64,000 bases of DNA, taken from contig NZ_JABBGK010000002.1 of the NCBI RefSeq assembly GCF_012927355.1, positions 268,758 to 332,757 on the forward strand, in the 5' to 3' direction. The translations under genes were made by a program, and so were the position numbers. Shown piece by piece: positions 57,250 through 64,000 of the stretch; position 1 is the first letter of the stretch, and each line of letters opens with the position of its first letter. This DNA comes from Rhizobium terricola (GTDB lineage: Bacteria > Pseudomonadota > Alphaproteobacteria > Rhizobiales > Rhizobiaceae). The notes under the pieces were generated by a model. It saw nothing but the letters and a program-made list of their open reading frames with translations, did not search any database and was not told where the DNA came from.

Positions 57250-59442
<2,193 letters not shown>

Positions 59443-59515
59443 TCAGATACGAGTGTTTCCGAGACCACCTTCGGCGAAACGTTCCATAATTTCCAATTGT
59501 ATTTAATGTGATTTT

Positions 59516-59534
59516 TGATAGGAAAAACTTATCA
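59516..59534. promoter_or_regulatory. OxyR-type site overlapping the oxyR start
   Basis: TGATA and TATCA form an inverted repeat over 59516-59534, and within it ATAG, seven bases, TTAT matches half of the OxyR consensus (ATAG-N7-CTAT). The site touches the oxyR start codon and lies 95-113 bases from katG, consistent with autorepression and with katG activation. Confidence 0.6.
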
Positions 59535-60481
59535 TGATTAGCATCCGTCAACTGCGCTATTTCGAGGCGCTCGCCACCACGCTGCACTTCGGCCGCGCTG
59601 CCGAAATGGTGCATATCAGCCAACCGGCGCTGTCCGCGCAGATCATGGAGATGGAAAAACACCTTGGTGTCCGGCTGGTCGAGCGAACCCGATCCAACAC
59701 GCTGCTGACGGCCAAGGGCCGGGAACTCCTGGTCCATGTGCGTGCCGTTCTCGCCGGGGTCGACCGGCTGGAAGAAGCCGCCCGCCACTCGACGGGAACA
59801 CTGGAGGGCCTGCTGAGGCTAGGCATCATTCCGACGGTCGCGCCTTATCTCGTGCCGAAACTGATCCCGCATCTGCGGCGCGAGCATCCGCTGATCGAAC
59901 TGGAGCTCAAGGAGGCGATCACTGATCGTCTGCTTTCCGATCTCGGGGAAGGACGGCTCGACGCGATCATCGCCGCCCTGCCGATCGAGGCCGACAACGT
60001 TGCGACGCGCAGCCTGTTCATCGACCGGTTCTACATGGCGACATCAAGCAACGACACCGAGGTGCTGCTCTCGCCACTCACCGAAACGCAGGTCGATCCG
60101 GATCGCCTGCTTCTGCTCGAGGAAGGCCATTGCCTGCGCGAGCAGGCGCTCTCGGTCTGCAAGGCCGCGAGCCGGCGCAGCCTCGTCAATTTCGGCGCGA
60201 CTTCAATGACCACGCTTTTGCAGATGGTCTCCGAGGACATGGGGCTTACCCTGATCCCCGAAATGGCGATCGAAACGGAAACGGCACGGACATCGATCCG
60301 CATCGTGCCCTTCGCGGATCCGCCGCCCTCGCGCGAAATCGGCCTCATCTGGCGCCGATCCAGCCCCCGCCGCGCCGACATGGAGGCCCTGGCCACGGCC
60401 ATCCTCGCCAGCCGCCAGAAGACGGTGAATTTGGCGGCGACTGCTGAGCCGGCGACGGAAGCTGCACGCGCCGAGGCCTGA
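59534..60481 (+). CDS. oxyR: Hydrogen-peroxide sensor OxyR
   Basis: A 315-aa LysR regulator. The winged helix is in IRQLRYFEALATTLHFGRAAEMVHIS. The redox-active cysteines are C200 and C209 in LLEEGHCLREQALSVCK, matching C199 and C208 of E. coli OxyR. It forms a disulfide with peroxide and activates katG. The last 30 residues are an alanine- and glutamate-rich extension. The start is the ATG at 59534, inside the candidate operator. Confidence 0.96.
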   Translation: MISIRQLRYFEALATTLHFGRAAEMVHISQPALSAQIMEMEKHLGVRLVERTRSNTLLTAKGRELLVHVRAVLAGVDRLEEAARHSTGTLEGLLRLGIIPTVAPYLVPKLIPHLRREHPLIELELKEAITDRLLSDLGEGRLDAIIAALPIEADNVATRSLFIDRFYMATSSNDTEVLLSPLTETQVDPDRLLLLEEGHCLREQALSVCKAASRRSLVNFGATSMTTLLQMVSEDMGLTLIPEMAIETETARTSIRIVPFADPPPSREIGLIWRRSSPRRADMEALATAILASRQKTVNLAATAEPATEAARAEA

Positions 60482-60493
60482 ACGCAAAGAAAG

Positions 60494-60524
60494 AGGCCGG
60501 CGGCACGCCATCGCGCGCCGCCAG
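60494..60524. terminator. Bidirectional hairpin between oxyR and adhP
   Basis: GGCGGC and GCCGCC, flanked by GGC and GCC with one bulge on each side, pair around a twelve-base loop. Short A-rich and TTCT stretches lie outside. The stem is plausible but not perfect. Confidence 0.45.
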
Positions 60525-60545
60525 CCCTTCTGTCATTCAGCGCTC

Positions 60546-61574
60546 TCAGGCGTTGAGATCAAGCACGATGCGGCCGTCGATCTTGCCTTCTTCCATGCGG
60601 TGGAAGATGTCGTTGATGTTTTCGATCTTGTCCCAGGAGAAGTGCGAGGCGACCTTGCCCTCGCCGGCGAAGACCAGCGATTCCTCGAGATCCTGGCGCG
60701 TCCCGACGATCGAGCCGCGCACGGTGATGCGCTTCAGGACGGTTTCGAAGACCGGCAGCGAGATGAAGCCCGGGGGCAGCCCGACCAGTGCCATCGTGCC
60801 CTTGGAGCGCAGGAAGCCATAGGCCTGTTCCATGGCCTTGGGCGACACGGCGGTAACGAGGGCGCCATGCACGCCACCGGTCGCCTTCTGCACCTGTTCG
60901 ATGGCGTCCTTGGCGGTGCCGTTGACGACGATGTCGGCGCCGAGGTCCTTGGCGAGCTTCAGCTTGTCATCGAAGATGTCGGCGGCAACGACGTGCATGC
61001 CCATCGCCTTGGCGTATTGCACGGCCATGTGGCCGAGGCCGCCGATGCCGGAGATGACGACCCATTCGCCGGGGCGCACTTCGGTTTCCTTCAGGCCCTT
61101 GTAGACGGTGACGCCGGCGCAGAGCACGGGGGCGGCGGGACCGAATTCGAGATTGTCCGGCAGGCGGCCGACGAAATCCGGATCGGCGAGGCCATACTGG
61201 GCAAAGGTGCCGTTGACCGAATAGCCGGTGTTCTGCTGGCTGCCACACAGCGTCTCCCAGCCGGTGCGGCAAGGCGAGCAGCAACCGCAGGCGGTGTGCA
61301 GCCACGGAACGCCGACACGGTCGCCTTCCTTGATGCGGGAAACGCCAACGCCAAGCTTGGCGACGTATCCGACACCCTCGTGACCCGGAATGAACGGCGG
61401 ATTGGGCTTGACCGGCCAGTCGCCGTTGGCGGCGTGCAGGTCGGTGTGGCAGACGCCGGTGGCTTCGTACTTGACGAGGATCTGGCCCGGACCGGGATCC
61501 GGAATCGGCATTTCCTCGATCACCAGCGGCTTGCCGAACTCCCGCACCACGGCGGCCTTCATTGTCGATGCCAT
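60546..61574 (-). CDS. adhP: Zinc alcohol dehydrogenase, AdhP type
   Basis: A 342-aa NAD-dependent medium-chain alcohol dehydrogenase. The catalytic zinc ligands are in ATGVCHTDLHA and IPGHEGVGYV. The structural zinc site is CGCCSPCRTGWETLC, and the NAD fold is GIGGLGHMAVQYAKAMG. It matches AdhP of E. coli in all segments and oxidises ethanol or reduces acetaldehyde. The start is the ATG at 61574 with GGGAG upstream; the open frame begins 15 codons earlier without a site. A perfect FNR/FixK box lies about 96 bases upstream. Confidence 0.95.
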   Translation of the reverse strand: MASTMKAAVVREFGKPLVIEEMPIPDPGPGQILVKYEATGVCHTDLHAANGDWPVKPNPPFIPGHEGVGYVAKLGVGVSRIKEGDRVGVPWLHTACGCCSPCRTGWETLCGSQQNTGYSVNGTFAQYGLADPDFVGRLPDNLEFGPAAPVLCAGVTVYKGLKETEVRPGEWVVISGIGGLGHMAVQYAKAMGMHVVAADIFDDKLKLAKDLGADIVVNGTAKDAIEQVQKATGGVHGALVTAVSPKAMEQAYGFLRSKGTMALVGLPPGFISLPVFETVLKRITVRGSIVGTRQDLEESLVFAGEGKVASHFSWDKIENINDIFHRMEEGKIDGRIVLDLNA

Positions 61575-61669
61575 GACATTCTCCCTGAAATCGTTGAAGC
61601 CAAACGAATGACCCGGCACGTGCAGGCGCCGGTTGAGGAAAAGGCTAGTCGCGTCATCCGGCCCGCAAC

Positions 61670-61683
61670 TTGATCAATATCAA
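61670..61683 (-). promoter_or_regulatory. FNR/FixK-type anaerobox upstream of adhP
   Basis: TTGAT-CAAT-ATCAA matches the full TTGAT-N4-ATCAA consensus with no mismatch. It lies 96-109 bases before the adhP start, in a position suitable for activation at low oxygen. The nearest other gene, the dienelactone hydrolase, reads towards it and ends 93 bases away. Confidence 0.82.
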
Positions 61684-61776
61684 ACACCGAAAAGTTTCAT
61701 TCGATTGTCATGAAAGGGCCGTTCGCAACGTCGCAAATCTGCGACACTCGAAAATCAGTCACGTCAGAACCTGCGA

Positions 61777-62652
61777 TCAGGCCAGGTTCTTCTTCAGGAA
61801 TGCGACCGTGCGCGACCAGGCAAGTTCGGCTGCCGCCTTGTCGTAGCGCGCCGCCGACGTATCGTTGTTGAAGGCGTGGTTGACGCCGTCATAGACGAAG
61901 ATCTCGAAGGTCTTGCCATTCTTTTCGAGCGCGGCCATATAAGCCCCGATCCCGGCATTGATCCGTTCGTCCAGGCCCGCATAGTGCAGCATCAACGGCG
62001 CCCTGATCTTCTGCACGTCTTCGGCCGGCGGCTGCGCACCATAATAGGCAACGCCCGCGCCGAGTTCGGGAGAGGCAACGGCCATCCGGTTGACCATGCC
62101 GCCGCCCCAGCAGAAGCCGATCGCACCGACCTTGCCGTTGACCTTGTCATGGGCCGCGAGGAAGGCCCGGGTCGCCTCGCCGTTGGCGACCGTCGCACCC
62201 ATGTCGAGGGTCGAGAACATTTCGCGCGCCTTGTCCTCGTTTTCGGGCGTTCCGCCCTGCGGCGAGAGGAAGTCCGAGGCCAGCGCGACGAAACCTTCCA
62301 GCGCCATGCGGCGGGCGACGTCGCGGATATGCGGGTTGAGACCGCGGTTCTCGTGGATGACGATCACGCCGGGCAGCTTTCCCGACGCATCCTTCGGCAC
62401 GGCAAGATAGCCCTTCATCTCGCCGCCCGCGCCCGGATACGTGATGTCCTCGGCCGTCAGGCGCGCATCCATTTCCTCGACCATGGCAGCCTTTGCGCCG
62501 CTGGCCGCCAGCATCGGCGCGATGGCGGCGGCAGCCGCGCCGGATCCCGCCAGCAAAGTGAGCTTTTCCATGAAGCGACGCCGATCGAGCGTCAGGTGGG
62601 TATATTCGTCATAGGCGTTGATCATCGCCTGGGTGATCTTCGGCGTTTCCAT
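61777..62652 (-). CDS. Dienelactone hydrolase family protein, Tat-exported
   Basis: A 291-aa alpha/beta hydrolase. The N-terminal part has a twin-arginine signal (LDRRRFMEKLTLLAGSG followed by an alanine-rich segment), so it is probably exported folded. The catalytic triad of the DLH family is seen: cysteine in IGFCWGGGM, aspartate in YAGLDERI and histidine in DGVNHAFNND. The substrate is not known and could differ from dienelactone. The ATG at 62652 has GGAGG upstream; the longer frame lacks a site. Confidence 0.9.
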   Translation of the reverse strand: METPKITQAMINAYDEYTHLTLDRRRFMEKLTLLAGSGAAAAAIAPMLAASGAKAAMVEEMDARLTAEDITYPGAGGEMKGYLAVPKDASGKLPGVIVIHENRGLNPHIRDVARRMALEGFVALASDFLSPQGGTPENEDKAREMFSTLDMGATVANGEATRAFLAAHDKVNGKVGAIGFCWGGGMVNRMAVASPELGAGVAYYGAQPPAEDVQKIRAPLMLHYAGLDERINAGIGAYMAALEKNGKTFEIFVYDGVNHAFNNDTSAARYDKAAAELAWSRTVAFLKKNLA

Positions 62653-62750
62653 GATGACCTCCGTTCCGGAACACGACCGCCGCGTCCACGCGCGGGGTAA
62701 CGTTCTGGAAGGATAGGGCAGCTTGCCGACGGCGCGACAACAAATGTCCG

Positions 62751-63308
62751 TTACCCGCGCGTGACCGGCGGTTTGAACAGCGCGAGGCGCAGCACCACAA
62801 TGACGGAAACGGCGAGGAACAGGAGCTTCACCCGCGTCATCCAAGGAAGAAGCTCGGGGATCAGCGCCGACAGCGTCGGTCCGGGCGTCGCCGGCGGGAA
62901 GTAGAAAAGAAAGCTCGCATTCTCGGCATAGTCGACAAGACCGTAGGCGATCGGCAAGAGGCAGAGCAGCCGGGCTTGGCGAACCTCGAGGCGCCGGCCA
63001 TAGAGCACGGCGCCGGGGGCGTAGCCGCGAAAGAGCAGGCAGAGCGAAAGCGTCAGGACCAAGGGCAGGACGAGGTCGGGGCCTAGATACATCTGCTGGA
63101 GAAGGTCGCGGGCATCGGCCCGCGCCGGATCGGCAAGCGCCGCCCGAAGACCGAGCACCGCATCGGTCTCATAGCCGGACAGCCGGGCATCGAGAAAGCT
63201 CCCTGCCCCGCTCAAGCGCTGGAACTCCGGATCCAGTCCGAAAAACATCCAGGCGAGAAGGGCGCCCGAGAGGGCGAGCAGCAGCAGGATCACCTTGTTC
63301 GTTCCCAT
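62751..63308 (-). CDS. Membrane protein of unknown function
   Basis: A 185-aa protein with an N-terminal hydrophobic segment (VILLLLALSGALLAWMFFG), a soluble part of about 50 residues, then three further membrane segments, including LVLPLVLTLSLCLLFRG and the last, LLFLAVSVIVVLRLALF. I recognise no family. It lies 27 bases after guaB on the same strand, so it may be read from the guaB transcript. No targeting signal beyond the first helix. Confidence 0.65.
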   Translation of the reverse strand: MGTNKVILLLLALSGALLAWMFFGLDPEFQRLSGAGSFLDARLSGYETDAVLGLRAALADPARADARDLLQQMYLGPDLVLPLVLTLSLCLLFRGYAPGAVLYGRRLEVRQARLLCLLPIAYGLVDYAENASFLFYFPPATPGPTLSALIPELLPWMTRVKLLFLAVSVIVVLRLALFKPPVTRG

Positions 63309-63335
63309 CTGCCGCTCCGCCGCATCAGCCAGTCC

Positions 63336-64000
<665 letters not shown>

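Overview
The window is a high-GC, gene-dense alphaproteobacterial chromosome segment. Several features point to a Rhizobiaceae member of the Rhizobium/Agrobacterium/Shinella kind. These are the mannosylfructose pair mfpsA-mfppA, an outer-membrane barrel resembling the rhizobial lipid A oxidase LpxQ, short-form HisG with HisZ, groESL under both a CIRCE element and an RpoH-type promoter, divergent katG/oxyR, and intergenic long inverted repeats of the RIME kind. The genus is inferred. I see no rRNA, tRNA, CRISPR array, prophage or transposase.

Layout. 1-9.6 kb (minus strand): ileS (cut by the window start), a three-gene unit containing a DapA-like protein that has lost its catalytic residues, a split YeeE/YedE pair, ribF, a HAD protein and chrA. 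9.6-14 kb: groES-groEL, a gene-poor AT-richer stretch, a PAS-like protein and DoxX. 14-18 kb (minus): hisS, hisZ, hisG and a methyltransferase. 18-23.6 kb (plus, with one LysR gene on minus): a ribbon-helix-helix-like peptide, a Rossmann-like protein, a copper-type periplasmic pair, LysR/YeiH, a HAD hydrolase and a divergent Tag-like protein. 23.6-30.2 kb: a FIST-domain chemoreceptor, canonical tag, tandem L,D-transpeptidases, the LpxQ-like barrel and two related secreted proteins.

30-44 kb holds hydroxyacid oxidation. glcD-glcE-(membrane gene)-glcF faces a divergent LysR regulator. A GntR regulator with lutABC follows about 5 kb further on, after DUF6880, hicAB, DUF3422 and a secreted helical protein. 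Glycolate and L-lactate use are thus encoded close together under separate regulators. 44-52 kb: mfpsA-mfppA, Nudix, a Pit-type phosphate transporter, rsmE, gshA and a DUF937 protein. 52-57 kb: a transmembrane chemoreceptor ending in a CheR-tether pentapeptide, a DUF1127 peptide opposite a LysR gene, and a TetR gene. 57-64 kb: katG/oxyR, an AdhP-type alcohol dehydrogenase behind a perfect FNR/FixK box, a Tat-exported dienelactone hydrolase, a membrane protein and guaB (cut by the window end).

I found no clearly new multi-gene defence or biosynthetic system. The most unusual items are the DapA-like pseudoenzyme operon, the duplicated 3' end of groEL with stacked hairpins, the anaerobox in front of adhP, the tandem secreted paralogues, and the second Tag-family protein without zinc ligands.
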